From DASYPP01 sp036006525 (GTDB lineage Bacteria > Gemmatimonadota > Gemmatimonadetes > Gemmatimonadales > GWC2-71-9), in contig DASYPP010000033.1 of the NCBI GenBank assembly GCA_036006525.1, positions 1-64,000 of the forward strand: a stretch of 64,000 nucleotides of DNA. Reading direction: 5' to 3'. Shown one piece after another: positions 16,557 through 27,159 of this stretch. The notes beneath the pieces are model-generated. The model saw only the letters and a list, made by a program, of their open reading frames with translations. It did no database searches and was not told the origin of the DNA. The first letter of the stretch is position 1. Each line of letters begins with the position of its first letter. A program made the position numbers and the translations under genes.

Positions 16557-18096
16557 CGGCAACGGCGGTTCCCCGCTGGAAGAACTCCGTTCCATCATCG
16601 TCGGCCCGGAACAATCCCGGCTCGAGGACCTGGAGCAGCGGCTGGAGAAGGACGCGCTCCAGGCGGAGGTAACCCGGGTCCTGCCCGGCGCGATTACCCG
16701 GGGCACCGCCCAGGACGACCGGCTCCGGGTCGCGCTCACGCCGCTGATGGAAGAGACCATCCGTACTTCCGTCCGCCGCGATCCCCAGCCGCTCGCCGAC
16801 GCGATCTTCCCGATCATCGGCCCTGCGGTCCGCAAGGCGATCAGCGCGGCCATGGGCGGTCTGGTGCAGACCCTGAACCAGGCGCTGGAACACACCTTCT
16901 CGCTGCGCGGGTTGCGCTGGCGCATCCAGGCCCTGCGCACCGGGGTTTCCTTCGGGGAGATCGTCCTCCGCAATAGCCTGGTCTACCGGGTCGAGCAGAT
17001 TTTCCTGGTGCACCGCGAAGGCGGATTGCTGCTGCTCCACGTCACCGCCGAATCGGTACCCGACCAGGCGCCGGAAATGATCGCAGGCATGCTCTCCGCC
17101 ATCCAGGATTTCGCCCGCGACTCCTTCCAGGTCGGCACCCGGGATACCCTGGAGACGATGCAAGTGGGTGAACTCATTGTCCTGGTGGAGGACGGACCCT
17201 ACGCGCTGCTCGCCGCGGTGGTTCGCGGCACACCCCCGGTATCGCTCAAGACCGATCTTCAGCAGGCGCTGGAAGCGGTTCACGCCATGCACGCCGAGCA
17301 GCTGGCCGGCTTCCAGGGGGACGCCTCGGTCTTTGCCGACGCCCGCCCGGTGCTGGAACGCTGCCTTGCGCAGGAAGTCGCACCACCGCCCCGGAAAGGG
17401 CGCTGGCGGTTCTGGCTGCTCGCCGTCGCGGTGGCGGTCCTGCTGGGGATCTGGCTCGTGCCCCGCACGATCGCCGGCCGTCGCTTCGACCGGTTCGTCA
17501 GCAGCCTCAGGGAAACCCCGGGTATCGTCGTCACCGAGGCCGGGCGCCGCGACGGGAAGTTCCAGGTGGCCGGCCTGCGCGACCCGGCCGCCACCAATCC
17601 CGATTCGTTCCTCGGGTTGGCCGGGCTCCCGAAGGACCAGGTCGCCGAACGCTGGGAGCCGTACCTCTCACTTGATCCCGCCCTGATCCAGGCTCGTATC
17701 CGGGCTGTACAATCAGCCCAGGCAACCGAGGTCGCCGCCGTCGAGCAACAGGCCTACTATTACCCGGTCGGCGAGGATCAGCCAACCACGGAAGCGTTGG
17801 CGACGATTCCCGGACTGGCGAGTCGAATCCACGCCCTCGGGCGGGCCGCTGCCTCGGCCGGACTCACAACGACCATCGCGATCCTCGGTCAGACCGACGA
17901 GACCGGAGAGAAGGACGTCAACATCCGGCTCGGCCGGGCCCGTGCCGAGCGGATCCGCGATCTCCTCGCCGCGGCGGGAGCCGGGGTCGAGCTGACCGCG
18001 TCAGGTGCGGAACCACCGGCCGTCCCGGAGGTGGACGCCACCGATCGAGCCCGGCGCCGCAGAGTGACCCTGTCGGTGAAGTTCAACACGCCGTAG
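16549..18096 (+). CDS. Membrane-anchored protein with cytoplasmic N-domain and periplasmic OmpA-like peptidoglycan-binding domain
   Basis: About 515 residues. The first 290 are soluble with conserved-looking blocks (LRSIIVGPEQSRLEDLEQRL, PLADAIFPIIGPAVRKAIS, LRWRIQALRTGVSFGEIVL, YRVEQIFLVHR). One membrane helix follows (FWLLAVAVAVLLGIWLVP, about residue 295), then an OmpA/MotB-like C-terminal domain with GQTDETG...NIRLGRARAERIRDLL and a terminal RRRRVTLSV. This predicts a cytoplasmic sensor or GTPase-binding part tied to peptidoglycan. The start at 16549 overlaps the upstream stop by 8 nt; an ATG at 16528 is an alternative. Followed at 22 nt by a Rab-like GTPase. Confidence 0.8.
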   Translation: MADGNGGSPLEELRSIIVGPEQSRLEDLEQRLEKDALQAEVTRVLPGAITRGTAQDDRLRVALTPLMEETIRTSVRRDPQPLADAIFPIIGPAVRKAISAAMGGLVQTLNQALEHTFSLRGLRWRIQALRTGVSFGEIVLRNSLVYRVEQIFLVHREGGLLLLHVTAESVPDQAPEMIAGMLSAIQDFARDSFQVGTRDTLETMQVGELIVLVEDGPYALLAAVVRGTPPVSLKTDLQQALEAVHAMHAEQLAGFQGDASVFADARPVLERCLAQEVAPPPRKGRWRFWLLAVAVAVLLGIWLVPRTIAGRRFDRFVSSLRETPGIVVTEAGRRDGKFQVAGLRDPAATNPDSFLGLAGLPKDQVAERWEPYLSLDPALIQARIRAVQSAQATEVAAVEQQAYYYPVGEDQPTTEALATIPGLASRIHALGRAAASAGLTTTIAILGQTDETGEKDVNIRLGRARAERIRDLLAAAGAGVELTASGAEPPAVPEVDATDRARRRRVTLSVKFNTP

Positions 18097-18118
18097 CCCA
18101 GCCATTCTTGGAGGCAGA

Positions 18119-18622
18119 GTGACGACTCTCGAAAAAAAGATCTGCATGATGGGAGCGCCGGGCGTCGGTAAGACCAGCCTGGTCCGCCGCTTTGTCGAGA
18201 GCATCTTCTCCGACAAGTACCTCTCGACCGTCGGCGTGAAGATCGATCGCAAGGTGGTGCCCATAGGCGACACCAGCCTGAGCCTCTTGTTGTGGGACCT
18301 TCAGGGGGAGGAACGCTACCAGTGGGTTCGCATGCAGTACCTGCGGGGCGCATCCGGCTTTCTGCTGGTGGTCGACGGCACCCGCCCCAAGACCCTAGAA
18401 GTCGCGCTTGGCCTCCAGGAAAACGCCGAGAGCCGGGTGGGCCAGGTGCCCTTCGTGCTCATCCTCAACAAGGCGGACCTCAAGGCCGAATGGCAGATCG
18501 ACGTTGCCGCCGCCGACCGGCTGCGCTCCGCCGGGTGGATCGTCCTGGAGACCAGCGCCAAGACGGGGGAAAACGTGAACGAGGCCTTCGAAGGCCTCGG
18601 ACGGAGAATACTGGGGTTGTAG
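18119..18622 (+). CDS. Small Ras/Rab-like GTPase
   Basis: A 167-residue protein with all five G motifs: P-loop GAPGVGKTSL, switch I Thr in YLSTVGVKID, G3 WDLQGEE, NKAD and ETSAK. The position equivalent to Ras Gln61 is Glu (DLQGEE), which in other GTPases lowers or changes intrinsic hydrolysis. No lipidation motif is visible. GTG start with GGAGG 6 nt upstream. The genes before it encode a coiled-coil protein and a membrane protein with a peptidoglycan-binding domain, so this GTPase probably switches an envelope-linked assembly, in the manner of MglA-type or cyanobacterial Rab-like systems; that role is inference. Confidence 0.9.
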   Translation: MTTLEKKICMMGAPGVGKTSLVRRFVESIFSDKYLSTVGVKIDRKVVPIGDTSLSLLLWDLQGEERYQWVRMQYLRGASGFLLVVDGTRPKTLEVALGLQENAESRVGQVPFVLILNKADLKAEWQIDVAAADRLRSAGWIVLETSAKTGENVNEAFEGLGRRILGL

Positions 18623-18665
18623 CGGGAAATCCCGCTCGAATCCGGCGATCCGTAGAAACCGCGGA

Positions 18666-20489
<1,824 letters not shown>

Positions 20490-20498
20490 TGATCGGTC

Positions 20499-21869
20499 CT
20501 AGGTTAGGAGTTCCTGGCAAGTCGCGATCAACTGATTGGCCACTTCGCCGGTCGGTGCCTCCGCGATGAACCGCACGATCGGTTCGGTGCCGGAGGGTCT
20601 CAAGTGCACCCAGCGATCGGGCCAAGCCAGCCGGAGCCCGTCGCGCTCGTCCGCCTGGGCCTCGGGGAAGCGCCGTCGCAGCGCCAGGTACACAGGTGTT
20701 AAGTCCTTCCCGCGCGGACCCTTGCCCTTCACGATCTTATAGCGGGGCTGAGCGGCCACAAGCGCCGAAACCGGGCGGCCAGAGCGCGCCAGAAGATGCA
20801 AGATCAGCGCCACCCCCACCGGGGCATCGCGGCCCACATGCAGGTGCGGTAGAATCACGCCGCCATTGCCCTCACCGCCGATAATCGCCCGGGATTCCAC
20901 GATGGTCCGCGCGACGTTGGCCTCTCCGACCGGGGCGCGAACAAAGTGCGCTCCCAGTTCGCGGGTCACATCCTCAACAACCAGGCTGGTGGAAAGGTTC
21001 GCCACCACGGTACTCGTGTCGCGGTGAGGTTTTGCCCCGGCGCCATCCAGGACGGCCCGCACCGCAAAGGCGAGCGTATAGTCCTCGCCGATCGGCTCGC
21101 CCTTCTCGTCCACTAGTGCCAGACGATCGACATCCGGGTCCACCGCGAACCCGATCACCGCACCGGTCTCTCGAACCAGTCGGCTCAGTTCGCCAAGGTT
21201 CTCGGGGATCGGTTCCGGGGCTCGCGGGAAGCGTCCGTCGGTCTCCAGGTTGATCCCGCTCACCTGGCAGTTGAGGCGTTCCAGCAGCGCCGGGATCGTG
21301 GTCCCGCCGGCTCCCCGGACACAGTCCAGTGCAACGTGAAAGTTCCGCGCCCGGATGGCCGGGACATCGATCTCCGGCAACGCAAGCACCAGGTCCAGGT
21401 GGCGGCCGATCGCGTCGGGATCCTCCCGGATGCTCCCCACGCCATCCCACCCCACCCGGGGCGGTCCGTCGGCGGCCAGCGCCCGCACCTGGACGCCGGA
21501 CTCGCCATCGAGAAAGATCCCGTCCGGCCCCACGAATTTGAGCGCGTTCCACTCGATCGGGTTGTGGCTCGCGGTGAGAATGAGCCCGGCTCCGGCATGG
21601 TGATGCTCCACCGCCAGCTGCACGGTCGGCGTCGGCACCATACCCACATCGATGACCTCGCACCCGACCGACATGAGACCGGCCCGGGCCGCCTGGGCGA
21701 ACATCGGTCCGCTGGTCCTGGCGTCTCGGCCCAGCACCACCCGCGGCTTGCCCCGGCTACGAGCCCAGGCTCCCAGCGCGGCGGCATGGCGCGCCACCAG
21801 TTCGGGAGTGAGATCCTTGCCCACGATCCCCCGCATCCCGGAAACGCTGATCATCAAGGTGTCTGACAT
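20499..21869 (-). CDS. glmM: Phosphoglucosamine mutase / phosphohexomutase
   Basis: A 456-residue alpha-D-phosphohexomutase with the four family motifs: active serine loop TASHNP, metal loop DPDVDRLAL, sugar loop GEGNGG and phosphate loop RPSGTEP. Phosphomannomutases and phosphoglucomutases share these, but the position immediately upstream of glmS strongly favours GlmM, converting glucosamine-6-phosphate to glucosamine-1-phosphate. Cytoplasmic. Confidence 0.92.
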   Translation of the reverse strand: MSDTLMISVSGMRGIVGKDLTPELVARHAAALGAWARSRGKPRVVLGRDARTSGPMFAQAARAGLMSVGCEVIDVGMVPTPTVQLAVEHHHAGAGLILTASHNPIEWNALKFVGPDGIFLDGESGVQVRALAADGPPRVGWDGVGSIREDPDAIGRHLDLVLALPEIDVPAIRARNFHVALDCVRGAGGTTIPALLERLNCQVSGINLETDGRFPRAPEPIPENLGELSRLVRETGAVIGFAVDPDVDRLALVDEKGEPIGEDYTLAFAVRAVLDGAGAKPHRDTSTVVANLSTSLVVEDVTRELGAHFVRAPVGEANVARTIVESRAIIGGEGNGGVILPHLHVGRDAPVGVALILHLLARSGRPVSALVAAQPRYKIVKGKGPRGKDLTPVYLALRRRFPEAQADERDGLRLAWPDRWVHLRPSGTEPIVRFIAEAPTGEVANQLIATCQELLT

Positions 21870-21892
21870 GCGCTCAAATTAATGACAGGAGA

Positions 21893-21974
21893 GGTACTGG
21901 GTACTGGTACTGAGTACTGGGTACTAGGTGGGTGCGCAGTACCCAGTGCCCAGTACCCGTCACCTAGTACTCAA
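21893..21974. repeat. Heptamer inverted-repeat element B (GTACTGG / CCAGTAC)
   Basis: Left array 21893-21928 has four copies of a GTACTGG-like word; right array 21937-21974 has CAGTACCCAGTGCCCAGTACCC and CCTAGTACTC, the inverted complement, with an 8-nt loop. The right end runs into the HD-GYP gene: its last codons and TAG stop (21964-21969) are part of the repeat. It lies between glmM and the HD-GYP regulator, both on the minus strand. Same vocabulary as element A. Confidence 0.9.
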
Positions 21975-23058
21975 GCGGAAGCTTGGAGGGGTCTGGAAAG
22001 CTTTCGACGAACGCGGTGACAATGGCGGGATCGAACTGGGTGCCCGAGCAGCGCTCCAACTCACGCATGGCATCGACCGGGATCCGGGTTGCCCGGTAGG
22101 CCCGGCTGGTCGTCATCGCGTCAAACGAGTCGGCCACGGCGATGATGCGGGCCTCGATGGGAATCCGGTCGCCCTTTAATCCATCGGGAAAACCGCGTCC
22201 GTCCAGCCGCTCGTGGTGGGAGCGCACGATGCGCAGCACCGCCGGCGTTTCCCGGACGAACGCGGCGAGAATCTTTTCCCCCAGAACGGTATGCCGGGTG
22301 ACCCGCTCGAATTCCTCCGGGGTCAGCGGGCCCGGCTTGTTGAGGATCGACTCCGGCGTATCGATCTTCCCGATGTCATGCAGCTCGCCGCCCAGCCGGA
22401 TGTGCTCCAGTGAATCGCCGGTGAATCCCAGCCGCACCGCCGCCTTGGCGGCGTACATGCTCACCCGCCGGGAGTGGCCGCGGGTATAGGGGTCCTTGGC
22501 ATCGAGGGCGTGGGCCAATGCCTGGACGCCCTCGAGGAACATGTCCTTGATGCGCTGGGCCTGCACGTGAACTCGGCTCTCCAGGTTCTTCTGGTAGAAC
22601 CGGTTCTGCAGCAGAAGATTGCGGCGCTCCAGCGCCTGCATGACCCTGGCCTTGACCTCGTCGATGGCGACCGGCTTGATCAGGTAGTCGGCTGCTCCCA
22701 TCTGGAGGCAGGTGACCGCGGTTTTCACATCGGCTACGGCGGTGACCATGATGACCGCGGTGTCGGGATATCTGGCGCGCAACTCGCCCAGCAACTCGAC
22801 ACCGTCCATCTCGGCCATTCGAATGTCGCTGATGACGAGCGGAATCGGTCCGATCCGGGCAATCAGGGCAAGCGCTTCGGCCGCCGATCCTGCCTGCAGG
22901 CAGCCGAGCCCCTGGCTCTCCACGACCCGGGCCATGGCCGAACGGACCTGCGCGTCGTCGTCGACCACGAGGCAGTGTGCGATTTCAGTGATGGAGCCTC
23001 CTGGCACCACGGTAGACGCCGGTCGGCCAGAGCCAGTGCGTTGCGCAATTTCTGGCAT
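21964..23058 (-). CDS. Response regulator with HD-GYP phosphodiesterase domain
   Basis: About 364 residues. A receiver domain (CLVVDDD, phosphoacceptor Asp in LVISDIRMAEMDG, Lys in LIKPVA) is followed by a coiled linker and an HD-GYP domain with ELHDIGKI and HHERLDGRGFP, where the Tyr of GYP is Phe. It should degrade c-di-GMP when phosphorylated. The window also holds a GGDEF cyclase, so both arms of c-di-GMP turnover are present. Start uncertain: ATG 23058 has AAGG upstream and ATG 23088 has none, while a perfect AGGAGG at 22997-23002 lies 4 nt before an ATC that begins closer to the receiver fold. Confidence 0.9.
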   Translation of the reverse strand: MPEIAQRTGSGRPASTVVPGGSITEIAHCLVVDDDAQVRSAMARVVESQGLGCLQAGSAAEALALIARIGPIPLVISDIRMAEMDGVELLGELRARYPDTAVIMVTAVADVKTAVTCLQMGAADYLIKPVAIDEVKARVMQALERRNLLLQNRFYQKNLESRVHVQAQRIKDMFLEGVQALAHALDAKDPYTRGHSRRVSMYAAKAAVRLGFTGDSLEHIRLGGELHDIGKIDTPESILNKPGPLTPEEFERVTRHTVLGEKILAAFVRETPAVLRIVRSHHERLDGRGFPDGLKGDRIPIEARIIAVADSFDAMTTSRAYRATRIPVDAMRELERCSGTQFDPAIVTAFVESFPDPSKLPLEY

Positions 23059-23139
23059 GCCGCCTTGCCGCAAATTGTGTCCGGACATAAAGTTCGGTGA
23101 GTTAGCGAGGCAAGATCGGCTCCCGAACCTGGAACCACC

Positions 23140-24309
23140 GTGACCCGCATCACACCGGACGACGCCCTGGGAGGTTTTTCCACCCGCGCCGTTCATGCCG
23201 GCCAGCATCCCGACCCGCTCACCGGGGCCGTGATGACGCCAATCTACCAGACTTCGACCTATGTGCAGGAGGGCCTGGGCCGCCACAAGGGCTATGAATA
23301 CGCCCGGACCCAGAACCCCACCAGGGAAGCGCTGGAGCGGAACGTGGCCAACCTGGAAAACGCCGGCTTCGGCTTCGCGTTCAGCTCCGGCCTGGCCGCG
23401 ATCGATGCGGTCTTGAAGCTGCTGTCGAGCGGGGATCACGTAGTGGCCGGGGAAAACCTCTACGGGGGCACCCACCGGATGATGGAACGGATCTTTGCCC
23501 GGTTCGGCCTCACGTTCAGTTTCATCGACATGCTGGACCCGGAAAACGTGGCCCGCGCTCTGACGCCCCAGACCCGGCTGGTGTTCTGCGAAACCCCGAC
23601 CAACCCGATGATGAATCTCACCGACCTGCGCGCGGTCGGGGACATCTGCCAGGCGCGGGGCATCCTGCTCGCCGTGGACAACACCTTCGCGACTCCGTAC
23701 TTCCAGCGGCCCCTGGAACTGGGCGCTGATATCGTCCTCCACTCTACCACAAAGTACCTGAACGGGCATAGTGACATGGTCGGCGGGCTCGTGGTGACCG
23801 GCCGCGACGATATCGCTGAACAGCTGGGATTCCTGCAGAACGCCTCCGGCGCGGTGCCCGGCCCGATGGATTGCTGGCTCGCCCTCCGGGGCACCAAGAC
23901 CCTGGCACTCCGGATGCGGCAGCACGACGCCAACGGCCGCTGCATCGCCGAGTGGCTGCAGCATCATCCCATGGTGAAAAAGATCTACTATCCGGGCCTC
24001 CCGAATCACCCGCAGCACGAGCTGGCGCGGCGCCAGATGTCGGGTTTCGGCGGCATGATCTCGATCGAATTGGGCGACATCGAGCTGGCCCGGCGAGTCA
24101 TCGAACGCACCCGGATCTTCCGTCTGGCCGAATCCCTGGGTGGCGTCGAGAGCCTGATCGGGCACCCTGCCTCGATGACCCATGCATCGGTCCCCATCGA
24201 GCTTCGAAAAAAGATGGGCCTGACCGATAGCCTGGTCCGGCTGAGCTGCGGGATCGAGGATCCCGAGGACCTGATGGCCGACCTGGACCAGGCGATGCGG
24301 GGATCGTAG
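23140..24309 (+). CDS. PLP-dependent transsulfuration enzyme (cystathionine gamma-synthase/lyase type)
   Basis: A 389-residue enzyme of the Cys/Met metabolism PLP family. Features: FSTRAVHAGQHPDPLTGAVMTPIYQTSTY at the start (two adjoining blocks), EYARTQNPTR, FSSGLAAIDAVL, and the PLP lysine in HSTTKYLNGHSD. Cystathionine gamma-synthase, cystathionine gamma-lyase and O-acetylhomoserine sulfhydrylase are hard to separate without alignment; size and motifs fit the first two best. It works in cytoplasmic methionine/cysteine interconversion. GTG start. It is divergent from the HD-GYP gene with about 80 nt between. Confidence 0.93.
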   Translation: MTRITPDDALGGFSTRAVHAGQHPDPLTGAVMTPIYQTSTYVQEGLGRHKGYEYARTQNPTREALERNVANLENAGFGFAFSSGLAAIDAVLKLLSSGDHVVAGENLYGGTHRMMERIFARFGLTFSFIDMLDPENVARALTPQTRLVFCETPTNPMMNLTDLRAVGDICQARGILLAVDNTFATPYFQRPLELGADIVLHSTTKYLNGHSDMVGGLVVTGRDDIAEQLGFLQNASGAVPGPMDCWLALRGTKTLALRMRQHDANGRCIAEWLQHHPMVKKIYYPGLPNHPQHELARRQMSGFGGMISIELGDIELARRVIERTRIFRLAESLGGVESLIGHPASMTHASVPIELRKKMGLTDSLVRLSCGIEDPEDLMADLDQAMRGS

Positions 24310-24386
24310 GGTCGCACCCTGTGCCAATTTGAAACCTTATGTGGGGCCTCCCGTACGGCCAACCACCTCTCTCCCCGAGCGAATCC

Positions 24387-25400
24387 ATGAGCACGTCCCT
24401 CGCCCCGCGACCCCGCCGGGCCTTCCCTGAAATCGCCCCGGTCAGCTGGGAACATCCGGCGGATCGCGCCGCCCTCCAGGCGTTGCGCAGCGTTCCCGGA
24501 TTCGAAGAAGTGGTGCGAAAGATCCTGGCGCTGCTGGGCGGCGAACGGGGGATCCGGCTGCTGTTCCAGGGCAACTCCGTACGGGTCGGCCCCGACCAGT
24601 TTCCCAGGGCGTGGGCGATCCATGTCGAGGCATGCGCCACCTTCGATTGGCCCAAGATTCCCGAGCTGTACGTCACCCAGACCCCGATCTTCAACGCCGG
24701 CGCCTACGGCGTGGACGATCCCTTCGTCGTGCTCCACTCCGCCGCGCTGGAGATGTTGAACGAGGAAGAAATCCGCGCCATCATCTGTCACGAGATGGGG
24801 CACGTGGTGAGCGGGCACGCGTACTATCGCACCATCGCGGCGATTCTCGCCCTGGTCAGCCTCAGCTCGCTGCCCTTCCTCGCCGGTCTTGCGATCCTGC
24901 CGGTGAAGCTGGCCTTTCTCGAGTGGTCGCGGAAATCCGAGTTGTCGGCGGATCGCGCCGGGCTGCTGGGCGGCCAGGACGTGGTCGCGTCGCAGCAGCT
25001 GTTGATGAAGATGGCCGGCGGCGGCCGCGAGATCGGCTTCAACGACCAGATGAACGTGCAGGCCTTCATGGCCCAGGCCCACGAGTACAACAACACCAAC
25101 GACGGGCTGGCCTCGGTGTACAAGATCATCAATACCCTGGGCCTCACCCACCCCATGAACACGGTGCGCGCCGCCGAGCTGCAGCAGTGGGTCGCGGCCG
25201 GCGAGTACGACCGGATCCTTCGCGGGGAATACACCCGGCGGGGCCAGGAGGCCAAGGATCGCCCCCTCCGGGAAGAGATGGCGGACGCCGGCAACTACTA
25301 TGCGAAGGAAGCCCGGGAGACCGCAGGCAAGATGGCCCAGGCCGCGCGCGACGCGGCAAGCCGGGTGGGAGAGGCGTTCCGGAAAGGCTCCGGGCGCTGA
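24387..25400 (+). CDS. M48-family zinc metallopeptidase
   Basis: About 337 residues. The zinc motif HEMGH is in IICHEMGHVVSGH, followed by a hydrophobic membrane segment (LALVSLSSLPFLAGLAILP) and the third-ligand region (KSELSADRAGLL). This arrangement fits HtpX/M48 proteases that degrade damaged membrane proteins, here with a C-terminal helical extension rich in Ala/Arg. An upstream ATG at 24339 would add 16 unlikely residues; the ATG at 24387 is preferred. The stop TGA overlaps the CTG start of purD. Confidence 0.88.
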   Translation: MSTSLAPRPRRAFPEIAPVSWEHPADRAALQALRSVPGFEEVVRKILALLGGERGIRLLFQGNSVRVGPDQFPRAWAIHVEACATFDWPKIPELYVTQTPIFNAGAYGVDDPFVVLHSAALEMLNEEEIRAIICHEMGHVVSGHAYYRTIAAILALVSLSSLPFLAGLAILPVKLAFLEWSRKSELSADRAGLLGGQDVVASQQLLMKMAGGGREIGFNDQMNVQAFMAQAHEYNNTNDGLASVYKIINTLGLTHPMNTVRAAELQQWVAAGEYDRILRGEYTRRGQEAKDRPLREEMADAGNYYAKEARETAGKMAQAARDAASRVGEAFRKGSGR

Positions 25401-26668
25401 GAATACTTGTTGTCGGTTCGGGCGGACGGGAGCACGCGCTGGGGTGGTCGATCCGACGCGATGCTCCCGATGCTTTTCTGTTCTACGCTCCCGGCAATCC
25501 CGGCACCGCCGAGCTGGGCACCAACGTTCCCGTTGCGGCCCATGACGTCGAGGGCCTGGTCGGGCTGGCCCGGGAACGCGACATCGATCTCACGGTCATC
25601 GGCCCCGAAGTCCCCCTCGCACTGGGCCTGGCCGACCGGCTCCAAGCCGCCGGCCGGCCAGCGTTCGGTCCCACCAGTGCAGCTGCCAGGATTGAAAGCT
25701 CCAAGGCATTTGCCAAGGACCTGATGCGGCGAGCCGGGGTTCCCACCGCCGCAAGCCGCACCTTCCGCACTCTCCCCGCCGCTCTCGCCTACGTCGATCG
25801 TCATGCCGAGCCACTGGTGGTGAAGGCCTCGGGCCTGGCCGCCGGCAAGGGCGCCGTGGTCTGTGCCACCCGGAAGGAGGCCGCTCAGGCCGTGCGGGCA
25901 ATGCTGGAGGCTCACACGCTGGGCGACGCGGGAAACGAGGTAGTGATCGAAGAATTCATGGAAGGGGAAGAGCTTTCGCTCTTCGCCCTCACCAACGGCC
26001 GCGACCTGACCCTGCTTCCGGCCGCGCAGGATCACAAGCGGCTGGAAGAAGGCGACCGGGGGCCCAACACCGGCGGCATGGGCGCGTACTCCCCGGTCTC
26101 GCTCGGCACCCCCGCCCTGCTCGCTCGGGTCACCGCGGAAGTCCTGGAGCCGACGCTCTCCTCCATGGCCGCCGAGGGCAGCCGGTTCGCCGGACTCCTG
26201 TACGCGGGACTCATGATTGGACGCGATGGAGCGCCCCGCGTCGTGGAGTTCAACTGCCGGTTTGGCGATCCGGAGACCCAGACCATCCTTCCCCTCCTCA
26301 AGCCGGGATTGCTGGGCGCCCTCCACCGGGTGGCTCGCGGGGAATCACCAGGGCCATTGGAACGTCTACCTGGACATACCGTCACAACCGTACTCGCGAG
26401 CCGGGGATACCCGGAGAGCCCGGAGAAAGGCGCGGCCATCACCATCCCCGCCGATCTCGATCGGAACGTCTCGGTGTTTCACGCGGGGACGACGCGAGGC
26501 GATGACGGAGTGCTTCGGGTAGCCGGGGGACGGGTGCTCAACGTCACCGGGACTGGCGCCACCCTCCAGGAAGCCCAGCGGCGGAGCCGGGAAGCAGCAG
26601 AACGAATCACGTTTGCGACCAGGATCTTTCGCCGCGACATCGGTTGGCGGGAAATGGCGCGGACCTAA
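25397..26668 (+). CDS. purD: Phosphoribosylamine--glycine ligase (GARS), CTG start
   Basis: A 423-residue ATP-grasp enzyme joining glycine to phosphoribosylamine in purine synthesis. Family blocks are clear: ILVVGSGGREHALGW at the N-terminus, VIGPEVPLALGLAD, LVVKASGLAAGKGAVV, NTGGMGAYSP and EFNCRFGDPETQ. PurD proteins begin M-K-I-L-V-V-G; here the matching residue is encoded by CTG at 25397 and no ATG, GTG or TTG occurs in frame near it. The CTG overlaps the M48 stop as CTGA, so initiation may depend on coupling to the upstream gene. guaB is found elsewhere in the window. Confidence 0.95.
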   Translation: MRILVVGSGGREHALGWSIRRDAPDAFLFYAPGNPGTAELGTNVPVAAHDVEGLVGLARERDIDLTVIGPEVPLALGLADRLQAAGRPAFGPTSAAARIESSKAFAKDLMRRAGVPTAASRTFRTLPAALAYVDRHAEPLVVKASGLAAGKGAVVCATRKEAAQAVRAMLEAHTLGDAGNEVVIEEFMEGEELSLFALTNGRDLTLLPAAQDHKRLEEGDRGPNTGGMGAYSPVSLGTPALLARVTAEVLEPTLSSMAAEGSRFAGLLYAGLMIGRDGAPRVVEFNCRFGDPETQTILPLLKPGLLGALHRVARGESPGPLERLPGHTVTTVLASRGYPESPEKGAAITIPADLDRNVSVFHAGTTRGDDGVLRVAGGRVLNVTGTGATLQEAQRRSREAAERITFATRIFRRDIGWREMART

Positions 26669-26684
26669 AGCAAAAGGCGAACAA

Positions 26685-27077
26685 ATGCGCGGCCTCCTCA
26701 TGGCAGGACTCATGCTTCTCGTAGTGTCCTGCAGCAGCATGGACAACAACGGCTCGATGGTGCCTGCCCACGACATCACCATTAAGAAGAATGCACTGAC
26801 CCTGGGAGCCAATGCCTTCTCACCGGCGAACCTCACCATCTCGCTGGCCCAGAAGACCAAGGTCATCTTTTACAACGGGGATATCACCAGCGGAGGGAGC
26901 TACGGCGGATCCAGCGGGACATCCCATCGGCTGATCACGGATGACGGGACGACCTTCCATTCCAGCACCCTTGCCCCCGGGGATTTCTTCAGCCCCATTT
27001 TCCATATTACCGGTACCTTTACCTACCACTGCGAGATTCACCCTGCCATGACGGGGACGGTAACGGTCAACCCGTAG
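26685..27077 (+). CDS. Lipid-anchored cupredoxin (plastocyanin/azurin-like)
   Basis: A 130-residue protein with signal peptide and lipobox (MAGLMLLVVSC), then a single cupredoxin fold. All four type-1 copper ligands can be placed: His in TSHRL and the C-terminal loop YHCEIHPAMTG giving Cys, His and Met. This predicts a periplasmic or outer-membrane-attached electron carrier. ATG at 26685 is 16 nt after the purD stop, with an A-rich AAAAGGCGA ahead. Its stop codon abuts repeat element C. Confidence 0.85.
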   Translation: MRGLLMAGLMLLVVSCSSMDNNGSMVPAHDITIKKNALTLGANAFSPANLTISLAQKTKVIFYNGDITSGGSYGGSSGTSHRLITDDGTTFHSSTLAPGDFFSPIFHITGTFTYHCEIHPAMTGTVTVNP

Positions 27078-27159
27078 GGATTGAGGGGATTGAGGGATTG
27101 GATGATGATGTAGATTCAATCCCATCAATCCCCTCATTCCCTTCAATCTTCTCAATCCC
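27077..27159. repeat. GGATTGAGG inverted-repeat element C
   Basis: Left array 27077-27102 (GGGATTGAGGGGATTGAGGG type), 12-nt loop, right array 27115-27159 with five CAATCCC-type units. The left end touches the cupredoxin stop and the right end touches the TTG start of mutM. Same repeat words as elements F and M. Confidence 0.88.

Noticed and set aside
18490..18665. A glmS ribozyme or regulatory RNA near glmS
   Set aside because: glmS follows glmM by 9 nt on the minus strand, leaving no room for a ribozyme upstream. The region after its stop shows no such fold.
23059..23139. A possible SAM riboswitch before the transsulfuration gene
   Set aside because: There is a GTTCGG/CCGAAC pairing in the 80-nt leader, but it is short, has no known SAM-aptamer core, and the space is shared with the divergent HD-GYP gene.
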